A DNA stretch of 64,000 nucleotides. Source: Rhodopirellula sp. SM50 (lineage in GTDB: Bacteria > Planctomycetota > Planctomycetia > Pirellulales > Pirellulaceae). A program made the translations under genes and the position numbers. Below, piece by piece: positions 42,852-52,390 of the stretch. Below the pieces are notes generated by a model that was not told the origin of the DNA, did not search any database, and saw nothing but the letters and a program-made list of their open reading frames with translations. The stretch lies in the NCBI RefSeq assembly GCF_002289565.1, contig NZ_NTFY01000032.1, forward strand, positions 1-64,000, read 5' to 3'. Numbering within the stretch: the first letter of the stretch is position 1; each line of letters starts with the position of its first letter.

Positions 42852-44111
42852 ATGGAAGACACGCAAATGAACCAAACCGAAACGTGCCCCGCAGACGAGA
42901 AGGGGATTGGATTCTTTGAGCGTTACCTGACCGTCTGGGTTGGGCTTTGCATCGTTGCGGGGATTGCGTTGGGCAAGGTCGCTCCCGGAATCGCCAAGTC
43001 GCTCGATGGTCTGGCAATTTACGTCAACGATGCTCCGGTGATCTCGATCCCGATCGCCATCTGTCTGTTCTTCATGATGTACCCGATCATGGTCAAGATT
43101 GACTTCGGCGAAGTGGTCAAAGCTGGTAAGTCGATTGGTCCCGTTGGAACGACGCTGTTTATCAACTGGGCCATCAAGCCGTTCACGATGTACGCCATCG
43201 CAAGCTTCTTTCTCGGGACGTTGTTTCTTGGCTTCATCGGCCCCGACGCGGTCGATCATGTGAAGGCTCCATTGGGCAGCAGTCTTGAGGTCGGAGCGAC
43301 CTACGGGGCCGGCGAGGTCGTCTTGATCGAGGGCGTGAAGATGCTGCAAGTTCCGCTGTGGCGAAGCTATTTGGCCGGCTGCATCTTGCTCGGCATCGCA
43401 CCGTGCACCGCGATGGTCTTGGTGTGGGGATTTTTGGCAAAAGGTAACGACGGACACACACTCGTGATGGTCGCGATCAATTCGTTGACGATGCTTGTTC
43501 TGTACGGAGTCTTGGGTGGATTCTTGCTCGGAGTCGGCCAGCTTCCCGTCCCTTGGCAAGCATTGTTGTTGTCGATCGGCGTGTATGTTGCGTTGCCGTT
43601 GATCGCCGGATACCTGTCCCGCAAATGGTTGATCGCGACAAAGGGAGAAGTGTGGTTTCGTGACAAGTTCTTGCATTTCCTGACGCCCGTCACCATCACC
43701 GCTCTGCTGGCAACGCTGGTGCTGTTGTTTTCATTCAAAGGCGAAACGATCGTTGAAAACCCACTGACGATTCTTTGGATCGCGATTCCGTTGACGATTC
43801 AGACGTTGGTGATCTTTGCACTCGGCTACGCAGCGAGCAAAGCGATGGGGTTCACCTACGAATCCGCCGCCCCGACGGCGATGATCGGAGCGTCGAACCA
43901 CTTTGAAGTGGCAATCGCGACAGCAACAATGCTGTACGGGCTGTCGTCCGGCGCGGCGCTCGCGACCGTCGTGGGCGTGTTGATCGAAGTGCCATTGATG
44001 TTGGCGCTCGTGAGATTCTGCCTCAGAACGAAGGGCTGGTTCCCGGCTGAATCGAATCGCGACGCAGACGAAGACCAACCCAGCGAACCCACTCTCTCGG
44101 CGGCTAGCTGA
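42852..44111 (+). CDS. acr3: ACR3-family arsenite efflux permease
   Basis: 419 residues, about ten membrane helices. [22 protein letters not shown] is the family's N-terminal signature; [18 protein letters not shown] carries the conserved Cys required for As(III) transport, and [20 protein letters not shown] is the conserved Glu-containing helix pair near the end. It exports arsenite across the inner membrane by proton exchange. A second ATG at 42867 is possible. There is a hydrophilic insertion after residue 115 ([17 protein letters not shown]). No arsR or arsC is adjacent, unlike a typical ars operon. Confidence 0.93.
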   Translation: MEDTQMNQTETCPADEKGIGFFERYLTVWVGLCIVAGIALGKVAPGIAKSLDGLAIYVNDAPVISIPIAICLFFMMYPIMVKIDFGEVVKAGKSIGPVGTTLFINWAIKPFTMYAIASFFLGTLFLGFIGPDAVDHVKAPLGSSLEVGATYGAGEVVLIEGVKMLQVPLWRSYLAGCILLGIAPCTAMVLVWGFLAKGNDGHTLVMVAINSLTMLVLYGVLGGFLLGVGQLPVPWQALLLSIGVYVALPLIAGYLSRKWLIATKGEVWFRDKFLHFLTPVTITALLATLVLLFSFKGETIVENPLTILWIAIPLTIQTLVIFALGYAASKAMGFTYESAAPTAMIGASNHFEVAIATATMLYGLSSGAALATVVGVLIEVPLMLALVRFCLRTKGWFPAESNRDADEDQPSEPTLSAAS

Positions 44112-44652
44112 CTGAGAGAATCGTGCCACTGGTTGATTGCAATGAGACGCACATGTCGGTTCCCTCGATGGTGCAGGTCCCTTCATTGCACGCCGGTTTG
44201 GTGGGTGGCACCAAGTCACGGCACCAGACGGAAGAAAAAATGGGGGGACAGAAAAATAGGTCGGCTGCAAGGAGAGCGGGAATTGGAAGATGGGTGACAA
44301 GATTCACCAATTATCTTGTCGTTCCGTCTTCCGAGCCCCTGTTTTTCTGCCCCCATTTTTCTGCCATCTCGGTCGGTAGACCTCATCCGGCGCCACCGGC
44401 CAGAGCTTGGCTGCGTGCAGGCGGTTGAAAACGGTGGTAAACTAACGATCCCACCCCACCTTGGAGAATGCTGAATCCGTCGTCCTGCATGGGGCGTGAT
44501 CGCCATTAAACCTTTCCGCCGGGAAACGTTGTGAGGTCGCGCGTCGTGCCCGCCAACAGATGCTCTCCCTCCCACCCCAATTCCTCGTTCGGCGAAGACG
44601 ACTCAGGGCTCGCCCTGGCCGTCTGTCGCATTGCAAGAAGATGAGGCGATCG
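44112..44652. other. Repeat-containing gap after the arsenite permease
   Basis: 541 bp holding a diverged MITE copy (about 44120-44214), the 138-bp element at 44233-44370, and the upstream region of the next gene. No gene supported. Confidence 0.7.
44233..44370. repeat. MITE-like element with GGCAGAAAAA-type arms, short form
   Basis: Left arm AAAATGGGGGGACAGAAAAA...GGTGACAAGATT; right arm CTTGTCGTTCCGTCTTCC...CCCCCATTTTTCTGCC. The arms are imperfect inverted repeats. Longer relative at 49036-49277, half copy at 38751-38828. Confidence 0.85.
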
Positions 44653-47535
44653 ATGACAATTTGCCACGCTCCGATCGGCCGCACGGTGATCTGGGTTGCG
44701 ATTGCGTTGTGCTTGGCACTCGGCCTGTCCGGATCGTCGGCCGGGGCGGACGAGATCAGCTTCAGCGGCGACGTGCGACCGATTCTGGCGGAGTACTGTG
44801 TCCAGTGCCATGGTCCGGATGAACAGCACCGCCAAGCCGAATTGCGACTGGACGTTGCCGACGACAGTACGACCGCAGTGATCGTGCCGGGAGCCCCCGA
44901 TGCCAGCGAACTGATCGTGCGGTTGACGAGTGAGGATCCGGAGATGCGGATGCCACCGCCGGACATGCAAAAGCGACCCACGGCGCGAGAGATCGAAATC
45001 CTGCGTCGTTGGATCGATCAGGGCGCAACGTTTGAGGGGCATTGGTCCTATCAACCGATTCGCAACCCTGAAGTCCCCGAGCCCAAGGCCGCCGCTTCGA
45101 CCGAGATCGATCGCTTTATCGTCGCAGCTCTGGAGAAGAACGGGCTAACGCTAGCTCCGCGACTGGACCGCCGGCGGCTGATTCGGCGAGCCACGTTTGA
45201 CTTGATCGGCCTGCCTCCCTCGCCCGCAGAGGTCGACGCGTTCGTCAGCGACGTCGCCCCCGACGATGAGGCTTTCGGCAAGGTCATCGATCGATTGCTC
45301 CAGTCGCCTCGTTATGGCGAACGTTGGGGTCGTCATTGGTTGGACATCGCTCGCTATGCCGACACGCACGGCGGTTCGGCGATCGGCTTCACGCGGTTTG
45401 CGTTCTCGTACACCTATCGCGATTATGTGATCGCCGCGTTCAACGAAGACTTGCCCTACGACGAATTCGTCCTGCAACAACTGGCCGCCGACCAACTGGA
45501 CCTGCCGGCCAACGACCCGGCCCTGGCGGCATTGGGCTTTTTGACGGTGGGCATGCAGTTTCGTAGCGTCCATGACTTGATCGACGACCAGATCGACGTG
45601 GTCACGCGGGGACTGATGGGCGTGACCGTCGCCTGCGCCCGCTGCCACGACCACAAGTTCGATGAAATCCCCACCACCGATTACTACGCCCTGTACGCGA
45701 CCCTGGCCAGCAGCGAGTCGCCGGACGAACTGCCGGTGCTGGGCGAGCCACAGCTGACCGACACGCTGCGCGACTATCAACGCCAACTTGAGAAGCGACA
45801 GACGATCTATCGCGATATGGCTCGCGATCAGATGGAAGTGATGCGAAACCGCTTGCGCAGCCAAGTCGGTTTGTATTTGACGGAGTTGGCCAAGGGCGTG
45901 CCCGAGCAGGATCTCTCGGCGGCGTTCCTGTCGTACCGCACCGACGATGTGCGTCCCGATGTTCTCAATCGTTGGCGGATCTATTTGCGCACCCTCAGCG
46001 AACAGGATCCGGTGTTCTTTGCGTGGGTCCGGCTGCAGGACACTCCTGCGGACCAGTTCCAAGCGGCGTGCGAGCGATTGGTGCAGACGTTGAAAGCGGA
46101 GAACGGCGATCCGGCGAAGTTTCAAGATCTGCACAACATGAGCGTGGAGGCTCCGACATGGAATCCGCGAGTTCTCGACACGCTGGAGGAAGCCAAACCG
46201 ACATCGCTGATCGAACTGGCCGAAGCCTACGGCAAACTTTTTGCCGACGTGCACCTCAGCTGGTTGACGGCGCTGCACCAGGCGTCCCTGGAAGCGACGC
46301 CGACTGGGGATCTGATCACGGACGAAGATCCTCGACACGCTGAAATCAATAGCTCGATCAATCAACAGCTGCGGCGGCATTTGTACGAGACCGGCACCCC
46401 GACCGACGTGCCGGACAAGCTCGCCGCCAAACTGCTCAACCGCACGGTGTCGGATAAACTGGGCGGCAAGCGTGGCACGATCCATCGCTTGCACCTGAAC
46501 TCGCCCGGTTCGCCGCCTCGCGGGATGGTGCTGACCGAATCCGAAACGCCGCCCGAGACCCGCGTGTTCCTGCGTGGCAATCCGACCAACCGTGGCGAGC
46601 GAGTCGAAGCGAGATTCCTGACCGCAGTCGCTCCACACAACCCGATGCCTTTTACCGATGGACAGCGCCGTCGCGGTCTGGCCGAAGCCATCGTCGATCC
46701 GCAAAACCCGCTTACCCGACGTGTCATCGTGAACTGGATTTGGCGGCACCATTTCGGCTTGGGGCTCGTCCGTACGCCCGATGATCTGGGGACCCGGGGA
46801 ACACCGCCCACGCATCCGCAGCTACTCGATCACTTGGCCACGGCGTTTGCCGATGACGGATGGTCGATCAAGAAAATGCACCGCCGGATCATGCTGTCCG
46901 ATGTGTACCAGCAGGCTTCGGTGGAGAATACAGAAGCGCGCCGACGCGATGCGGAGAACCGCTTGCTTTGGCGGATGCCGCGCAAACGCTTGGAGATGGA
47001 ATCGATGCGAGACGCGTTGTTGGCTGTTTCGGGCGAACTGGACACGACGACCATGGGCGGTCGACCGTTCGACCTGGAAGCCGAGCCGGTGGTCCCCCGC
47101 CGCAGCGTGTACGCGTTCATCAATCGCGACATCATTTCGAGTTTATCCAGCACGTTTGACGGTGCGGACCCGACATCGTGCACGGTCAAACGCCCCGATA
47201 CCATGGTGCCCCAGCAAACACTGTACGCTTTGAATTCCGCCTTTATCCAGGACCGGGCTGCCGCGGTGGCCAAGCTGGCTATCGACGCCGCCGCGACAAA
47301 TGAAAACCGAGTGGAATGGTTGTACCAGCGGATCTATTTGCGTCAGCCCGATGCAGAAGAACGCGACTTGGCGATCGTCTTTGTCACGCGGCCCCAGCCT
47401 CAAGGCGAGACGACCGATGACGAAGAAGCCAACGACGAAGCTGGAGCCGAAGCGGGCAGCGTAATCGAAACCGAACGATGGGCTCAATTGGCACATGCCA
47501 TGCTGGCCTCCAATGAGTTTGTTTTCCTGGATTGA
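44653..47535 (+). CDS. Planctomycete cytochrome (PSCyt1)/DUF1549/DUF1553 protein
   Basis: 960 residues from ATG 44653, which has GAGGCG six bases before; ATG 44641 is an alternative. After a signal peptide, ISFSGDVRPILAEYCVQCHG carries the c-type heme motif CVQCH (Cys49, Cys52, His53) of PSCyt1. DUF1549 follows (IDRFIVAALEKNGL, RRATFDLIGLPPSP, YGERWGRHWLDIARYADTHG, VACARCHDHKFD), then DUF1553 (NPLTRRVIVNWIWRHHFGLG, GTPPTHPQLLDHLA, RLEMESMRDALLAVSG). These large secreted proteins are almost confined to planctomycetes and relatives; degradation of complex carbon is proposed but unproven. It pairs with the DUF1501 gene 17 bp downstream. Confidence 0.95.
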   Translation: MTICHAPIGRTVIWVAIALCLALGLSGSSAGADEISFSGDVRPILAEYCVQCHGPDEQHRQAELRLDVADDSTTAVIVPGAPDASELIVRLTSEDPEMRMPPPDMQKRPTAREIEILRRWIDQGATFEGHWSYQPIRNPEVPEPKAAASTEIDRFIVAALEKNGLTLAPRLDRRRLIRRATFDLIGLPPSPAEVDAFVSDVAPDDEAFGKVIDRLLQSPRYGERWGRHWLDIARYADTHGGSAIGFTRFAFSYTYRDYVIAAFNEDLPYDEFVLQQLAADQLDLPANDPALAALGFLTVGMQFRSVHDLIDDQIDVVTRGLMGVTVACARCHDHKFDEIPTTDYYALYATLASSESPDELPVLGEPQLTDTLRDYQRQLEKRQTIYRDMARDQMEVMRNRLRSQVGLYLTELAKGVPEQDLSAAFLSYRTDDVRPDVLNRWRIYLRTLSEQDPVFFAWVRLQDTPADQFQAACERLVQTLKAENGDPAKFQDLHNMSVEAPTWNPRVLDTLEEAKPTSLIELAEAYGKLFADVHLSWLTALHQASLEATPTGDLITDEDPRHAEINSSINQQLRRHLYETGTPTDVPDKLAAKLLNRTVSDKLGGKRGTIHRLHLNSPGSPPRGMVLTESETPPETRVFLRGNPTNRGERVEARFLTAVAPHNPMPFTDGQRRRGLAEAIVDPQNPLTRRVIVNWIWRHHFGLGLVRTPDDLGTRGTPPTHPQLLDHLATAFADDGWSIKKMHRRIMLSDVYQQASVENTEARRRDAENRLLWRMPRKRLEMESMRDALLAVSGELDTTTMGGRPFDLEAEPVVPRRSVYAFINRDIISSLSSTFDGADPTSCTVKRPDTMVPQQTLYALNSAFIQDRAAAVAKLAIDAAATNENRVEWLYQRIYLRQPDAEERDLAIVFVTRPQPQGETTDDEEANDEAGAEAGSVIETERWAQLAHAMLASNEFVFLD

Positions 47536-47551
47536 CCGGTCTGCCGATTCG

Positions 47552-48988
47552 ATGACTCATCCGTCACCCAGCAATCCGTACACGAGCAAGATCATCATGG
47601 ACAACTCCTTCACCTCGCCTCGCCGGCAGTTTCTGCAGCGCTGTGGCCTGGGGATCGGATCACTGGCACTGGCCGATCTGCTGGCCGGTCAGTCGGCAAC
47701 GGCAGAGACCACAAGTCACTTTCCGGCTCGCGCCGAGCACGTGATTCACATCTTTCTCAACGGTGGCATGTCGCAGGTGGATACCTTCGATCCGAAGCCG
47801 GAACTGACCCGTCGTGCCGGTCAGATGCTGCCGTTTGATAACCTGCAGACCGAACGCAAAACGGGGGTCGCCCTGCCGTCGCCGTTTCAATTTCAACAGC
47901 ACGGCGAATGTGGGATGCCGATCAGCGACTTGTTCCCGCGTGTGGCCGAGTGCGCTGACGATTTGGCGGTGATTCGTTCCATGTACGCCGAATTGCCCAG
48001 CCACGAGATGATGCTGATGTTGATGAACACCGGCCATTCGCGTTTGGTGCGTCCCAGTTTCGGATCATGGTTGACCTGGGGCATGGGCAGCGCGAATCAG
48101 AACCTGCCCGGATTTGTCGCCCTGTGTCCGGGCGGATTGCCGGTCGCTGGTGCCGGCAACTGGCAATCCGCGTTTCTGCCCGGCAGCTACCAAGGCACGC
48201 TGGTCGACACGGCTCAGACCGATCCGACCAAGTTAATTCGTCATATTCGCAACGAGCGGATGAGCCAATCAGATCAACTGGCTCAGCTGGACGTCTTGCA
48301 GGCACTCAATGCCAGGCACTTGGCTGGGCGTCCGGACGAAGCTGATTTGGAAGCGCGGATCCAGTCGTTTGACCTCGCGTACCGAATGCAAATGGAAGCC
48401 ACCGACGCGTTCGATACCAATCAGGAGTCCGAACACACGTTGAAACTGTATGGCGAAGGGATTCAAAACCGCCAACTGCTGCTGGCGCGGCGTTTGGTCG
48501 AACGTGGCGTGCGGTACGTCCAGGTTTGGCACGGTGCCGGTCAGCCATGGGACAGTCACAACAACATCAAGGACGCCCACCGCAATGTCGCAAACCAGTG
48601 TGATCAAGGTATCGCGGGCCTGATCAAAGATCTCAAACAACGCGGCCTGCTCGGCAAGACATTGATCCTGTGCAGCGGCGAATTCGGACGGACGCCGTCA
48701 GTAGAAATGGGGCAAAACGGATCAGGCGCCAGCCAGGGACGCGATCACAATCACTGGGGTTTCTCGCTCTGGATGGCGGGTGGAGGCATCAAGGGCGGTA
48801 CGATCTACGGTGCGACCGATGAGTTCGGTTTCAAAGCCGTCGAGAACCCGGTTTCGGTGCATGACCTCCACGCCACGATGCTGCACCTGTTGGGCTTCGA
48901 TCACGAACGCTTGACGTACCGATACGCCGGCCGCGATTACCGCCTGACCGACCTCTCGGGGCAAGTCGTCCACGACGTCATCGCCTAG
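47552..48988 (+). CDS. Tat-exported DUF1501 protein
   Basis: 478 residues from ATG 47552 (ATG 47597 also possible). The signal SPRRQFLQRCGLGIGSLALADLLAG is twin-arginine type. HVIHIFLNGGMSQVDTFDPKPEL, PSHEMMLMLMNTGHSR, RPSFGSWLTWGMGS, ILCSGEFGRTPSVE and GRDHNHWGFSLWMAGGGIKGG define DUF1501, a sulfatase/alkaline phosphatase-fold family. It is almost always the partner of a PSCyt1/DUF1549/DUF1553 gene, as here, and is probably in the same transcript. Enzymatic activity is not established. Confidence 0.95.
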   Translation: MTHPSPSNPYTSKIIMDNSFTSPRRQFLQRCGLGIGSLALADLLAGQSATAETTSHFPARAEHVIHIFLNGGMSQVDTFDPKPELTRRAGQMLPFDNLQTERKTGVALPSPFQFQQHGECGMPISDLFPRVAECADDLAVIRSMYAELPSHEMMLMLMNTGHSRLVRPSFGSWLTWGMGSANQNLPGFVALCPGGLPVAGAGNWQSAFLPGSYQGTLVDTAQTDPTKLIRHIRNERMSQSDQLAQLDVLQALNARHLAGRPDEADLEARIQSFDLAYRMQMEATDAFDTNQESEHTLKLYGEGIQNRQLLLARRLVERGVRYVQVWHGAGQPWDSHNNIKDAHRNVANQCDQGIAGLIKDLKQRGLLGKTLILCSGEFGRTPSVEMGQNGSGASQGRDHNHWGFSLWMAGGGIKGGTIYGATDEFGFKAVENPVSVHDLHATMLHLLGFDHERLTYRYAGRDYRLTDLSGQVVHDVIA

Positions 48989-49309
48989 AAAAAGGTTTGC
49001 TGGTTGGCACCGAATGACGATTTCCCCGACTGAGCTGGCAGAAAAACGGGGGGCAGAAAAATAGGAGAGGGGCTGCGGGGAGAGCGGGCGACAGGAAAAT
49101 GGCTGACAAGAAAATAGGGCATCGTGAAATTCGGGACGTCGGGAAGCTGATCCGTGTTCGCGTGTGATTCAGTCGCCCCACTGGAGTCTGCTGCGGGCAT
49201 TCCATTTTTTGTCACCCATTTTCTTGTCGCTCCGTCTTCCGGCTTCCCATTTTGCTGCCCGCTATTTTTCTGCCATCCCAGTCTCCAGCACTGATCGGAT
49301 ACCAAGCGC
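48989..49309. other. Convergent gap occupied by a MITE-like element
   Basis: 321 bp between two convergent genes, almost all of it the 242-bp element at 49036-49277; a fragment GTTTGCTGGTTGGCACCGAA at 48990-49009 resembles a right end of the TGGTGCCACC family. No gene. Confidence 0.75.
49036..49277. repeat. MITE-like element with GGCAGAAAAA-type arms, full form
   Basis: About 242 bp. Left arm GGCAGAAAAACGGGGGGCAG...GACAAGAAAAT and right arm CATTTTCTTGTCGCTCCGTC...TTTTTCTGCC are imperfect inverted repeats of roughly 85 bp around an 80-bp unique centre. No transposase. Confidence 0.88.
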
Positions 49310-51226
49310 CTACTGATTGGCCGCCGCGAACGCGGCTCGAATCCAGTCGCCTCGCGTGCCGCTGGTGGCGGGAAAGGACAAGCCGTGCCGACGAGCGAGT
49401 TGATTCCAACGTGTCGCCAATTCCTCGTCGAGTGGCGCATCGAGCCTTGCAGCATGTCCGGGGAACGCTTCGAAATACTGACTGACAATGTGTTTGCCGC
49501 GAGCGCCTGGTTTCGCCGGAGCAGGTTCGATCCCGTGAAATCCGCCCAGGCTGCCCCACCATTGCACGGCGATGAAATCGGGGTGACCGGGTCGCACATC
49601 GCTGACGTGAATCGTGGCACCGCCGCGCGACCAGACACGCCGTTTCAACGCTTCGACATCGACTTCCTGCACACTGACGTTTTCGGCCAATGCCATGTCG
49701 GCGGCATAACCAGCGGCACCGCCGAGCGACATCCAGATCGGTTCCAAACGAAGCGCGCAGAAGCCGACGTGACTGGCGCTACAGGCCGTCGGAACGAGCA
49801 GGTTCCGCATCGTCTTCGGCACCAGCACCCCGTAGGGAATCTGATACGGCGCGACGCCTTTGTAGAATTCGCCCGTGTGCCGTCCGCCGATCAGCGGTCC
49901 TGTGTGGTCGGTTCCGTGGCAGTTGTGACTGTATTCTCCAATGGCGATCGCGTCGGGATGCAAGCGGGCGCGGGCATCATTCGGCGCGTATTGCGTGTCC
50001 GCTTCGGTAAAGACACGCTGCCCCACCATGCGTCGAGCTTCCCGAACGTAAATCTGCGGCGGAATGTGGCCGCTGTCGGCAAACTCATCACGACACAGGC
50101 CCCACGTCCCGGCTGCTTCGCGAAAGGCATCCGGCAGTTCGGGATCCGTCTGGACGAAGTGCATCAGGCCGAGCTGCCAGTCGAGGTGTTTCTTTTCGAT
50201 CCGACGCCGGGTGGCGACGTCGCCCTCGGGATAGTCGCGATTGTGTCCCGGCAACGAGAGCCGGACCAGCCCCTTGGAAACGTCGTTGATGTCGTGCTTT
50301 CCGTTGGGCATCACGGGCAGATGAGCCTTGAGGATGAAGCGCCGACCGGGGTAACCGAAGGCGGCATCGAAGGCACCGGCTTTGACCAGCGGAACGATCG
50401 CCGCATAGTCTTCGCGATTGTAATTATCCGGTACGGGAATCGGCACGCGGTTCGATTCGTTCTGCGTCATGCAGAGGCGAAAGTTGTAGCCCTGAACCTG
50501 GCCATCGGCAGTTTCCGGTGCGAGCGATTCGCCGTACTCCGACCGCGCCTCCCGGCCCACACGGTACGGAACACCTGCCGCTGCGAGCAGGTCCCCTTCG
50601 TAACTGGCGTCGATCACCATCGGTGGCTTGACCGTGATTTGCTTTGATCCCGAAATGGCAAAATGCAGCGCCACAATGGCCGAGTCTTCGACGTCCACAG
50701 CGACCAGACGATGGTTGGTCAGGACCGAGATGGTCGGCACTTCGGCCAGCATCTTTTCAAAGACCAGCAAGTTGACCGAAGGCTCGCCGTGGGTGCCCTG
50801 CCAACTGTCTTTGACCGGGTCAGAATCTTTGCCATAGGTTGTTTGGTAGTGCTGCAAAACCCGCTGACTGAAATGCAGAAACGGTCCGTTGAGCGCTTCG
50901 AAGCTGTGAAAATCCGAATGCGAGAGACCATGTGTCGTCATGCCACCGATCCGTCCGGTGGGTTCGACCAGCCAGACGCCGCGGTCTGCTTCTGCGGCAT
51001 GCAGCGCCGCGGCAATGCCCGCGGGAGTCGCCCCGTAAACGACAACATCAGGTGAATCCGGCGAGTGGTCAGCCGCATTCAACGCACCCAGCGGTAAAAG
51101 CAGCAGATTGACGACGAACAGACACATCCAGCGGATCTGAAATGATCTTTCCAGGCCCAGGGATGCAAGCCCACCGGATGCAAAGACTGTCCGAAGGAGC
51201 TGTGGATTTCGCATGCTCTGACTCAT
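49310..51226 (-). CDS. Exported FAD-dependent oxidoreductase (FAD_oxidored family)
   Basis: 638 residues from ATG 51226; the signal-like segment MCLFVVNLLLLPLGALNAAD begins at an internal ATG (51130), so the true start may be that. The dinucleotide-binding motif is VVVYGATPAGIAAALHAAEADR, the variant GATPAG common in this family, followed by GRIGGMTTHGLSHSDF. Further conserved blocks are VIDASYEGDLLAAAGVPYRVGREARSEYGE and LLVPTACSASHVGFCALRLEPIWMSLGGAAG. It likely oxidises a sugar-derived or xanthan-type substrate. The C-terminal ~100 residues (GGATIHVSDVRPGHPDFIAVQWWGSLGGFHG) are an extra domain. Confidence 0.88.
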   Translation of the reverse strand: MSQSMRNPQLLRTVFASGGLASLGLERSFQIRWMCLFVVNLLLLPLGALNAADHSPDSPDVVVYGATPAGIAAALHAAEADRGVWLVEPTGRIGGMTTHGLSHSDFHSFEALNGPFLHFSQRVLQHYQTTYGKDSDPVKDSWQGTHGEPSVNLLVFEKMLAEVPTISVLTNHRLVAVDVEDSAIVALHFAISGSKQITVKPPMVIDASYEGDLLAAAGVPYRVGREARSEYGESLAPETADGQVQGYNFRLCMTQNESNRVPIPVPDNYNREDYAAIVPLVKAGAFDAAFGYPGRRFILKAHLPVMPNGKHDINDVSKGLVRLSLPGHNRDYPEGDVATRRRIEKKHLDWQLGLMHFVQTDPELPDAFREAAGTWGLCRDEFADSGHIPPQIYVREARRMVGQRVFTEADTQYAPNDARARLHPDAIAIGEYSHNCHGTDHTGPLIGGRHTGEFYKGVAPYQIPYGVLVPKTMRNLLVPTACSASHVGFCALRLEPIWMSLGGAAGYAADMALAENVSVQEVDVEALKRRVWSRGGATIHVSDVRPGHPDFIAVQWWGSLGGFHGIEPAPAKPGARGKHIVSQYFEAFPGHAARLDAPLDEELATRWNQLARRHGLSFPATSGTRGDWIRAAFAAANQ

Positions 51227-51333
51227 GATGTTGTTCACTCCGCTCGCCCGCCGGCAACCTTCTGTGATCTGCTCGGGGATCCAGAGTTCTGAAATAACAT
51301 CCGGCGATGCGACGGCCCCGTTCATGTTGCGAT

Positions 51334-52191
51334 TCAATTCGTCGGATATTCTCCGAGTGACCGTTCCAGGTAATCGTCTTTGACAGATTGGGGATTCTGC
51401 CAATAAGCTTTGACCTCATGAATCATTCTTTGATCCAACTCGAAAACCAACGGCCGCGACGTCATTCGCGATAGCGTGTACGTCCAGGTGCCTCCACCTG
51501 TATTCGATTTCGGGGTGTAGCGAAGCAGGACCAAGGCTTCGGGGTCATTGGTCTCGGCGAATCCGAAACACATCGCCGACGATTGTCCGGCTGAATCCGA
51601 CCATTGGACCAACGGATTGGTCAATAGACGCAACTCCTTTTTCTGGTCCGGATTTTCGACTTCATACATCCACACCGAGAAACGACGAATCAGCTGTCGC
51701 ATCGCAAGTTTTTGACGTCTCTCGTCATCGGAGTCCGGTATCCGAACCTTCAAGGGCACATCGACCTGAGACTTCTTTTCGGGCGTCCAAGGTCGCTGCA
51801 GGCCGAGATCGCAATGCAAGGGCGTCGCCGTCAGCGATGCGAATTCACAGAACACGTTTCCATTTCCACGCACTGACAACGCGCCAAGGACGGCCGGTTC
51901 TGATTCGTGTCTCCAAAGAAACACGACGCCATCGGTGAAAAAATTACGAACAGGGTTGGTGTACCGCAAAACGGGACGTTCTTCGATCGAAAGCAGCACG
52001 TCCTGCTGGTTGGCAGGCGACATCTTGAACTCCTTCGCCTGTTGCGTCAGGTATTCCAGACGCGCCTTCCGCTCCTGCTCGCGATCATTGGTCGCGTCGT
52101 CGGCGTCAAGTGGATTCGAAAAAACCGCGACAGCGGTCAACGCCGTCACGGCGGCACAAACAAGGAACACACGATACATACTGGACCTCAT
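51334..52191 (-). CDS. Secreted protein of unknown function
   Basis: 285 residues. Signal peptide MYRVFLVCAAVTALTAVAVF. A charged helix (REQERKARLEYLTQQAKEFKMSPA) leads to an all-beta-looking body: LLSIEERPVLRYTNPVRNFFTDGVVFLW, GNGNVFCEFASLTATPLHCD, and SVWMYEVENPDQKKELRLLTNPLVQW. I recognise no enzyme motif; planctomycete genomes carry families of similar secreted proteins. It ends 108 bp upstream of the FAD oxidoreductase start on the same strand and may be co-transcribed. Confidence 0.75.
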   Translation of the reverse strand: MRSSMYRVFLVCAAVTALTAVAVFSNPLDADDATNDREQERKARLEYLTQQAKEFKMSPANQQDVLLSIEERPVLRYTNPVRNFFTDGVVFLWRHESEPAVLGALSVRGNGNVFCEFASLTATPLHCDLGLQRPWTPEKKSQVDVPLKVRIPDSDDERRQKLAMRQLIRRFSVWMYEVENPDQKKELRLLTNPLVQWSDSAGQSSAMCFGFAETNDPEALVLLRYTPKSNTGGGTWTYTLSRMTSRPLVFELDQRMIHEVKAYWQNPQSVKDDYLERSLGEYPTN

Positions 52192-52390
52192 TTCTGTGTG
52201 GAGAGCGAAATGTTTCTACAACATACCACGGCTCCATGGTTGAGATGGAACGGCTGGCCATTGATCACCAAGGCGGGGACCGACTTCACACCCGCTGGTT
52301 CTGCCTCCGGCGGCTGATCTGTGGTCTCACCCAAGTGTAAGATTTCGACGTCAAAGCGGGCGGGGTCGAGGACCTCGGCGTGTTTCGTCT
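52188..52390 (-). pseudogene. C-terminal fragment of a thioredoxin-like protein
   Basis: Minus-strand frame ending in TGA at 52190-52188: [40 protein letters not shown]. The strand before a cis-proline (SVPALVI) and following glycine are the thioredoxin-fold core, but the N-terminal CxxC half is missing. Upstream of 52390 the sequence belongs to the hydrolase remnant on the other strand. This is a gene broken at its 5' end. Confidence 0.65.

Noticed and set aside
45151-46815. 554-codon open frame on the minus strand
   Set aside because: Entirely inside the DUF1549/DUF1553 gene, antisense; Arg/Gln/Val composition of a high-GC shadow frame.
49385-50647. 420-codon open frame on the plus strand
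   Set aside because: Antisense to the FAD oxidoreductase, whose motifs are continuous on the minus strand.
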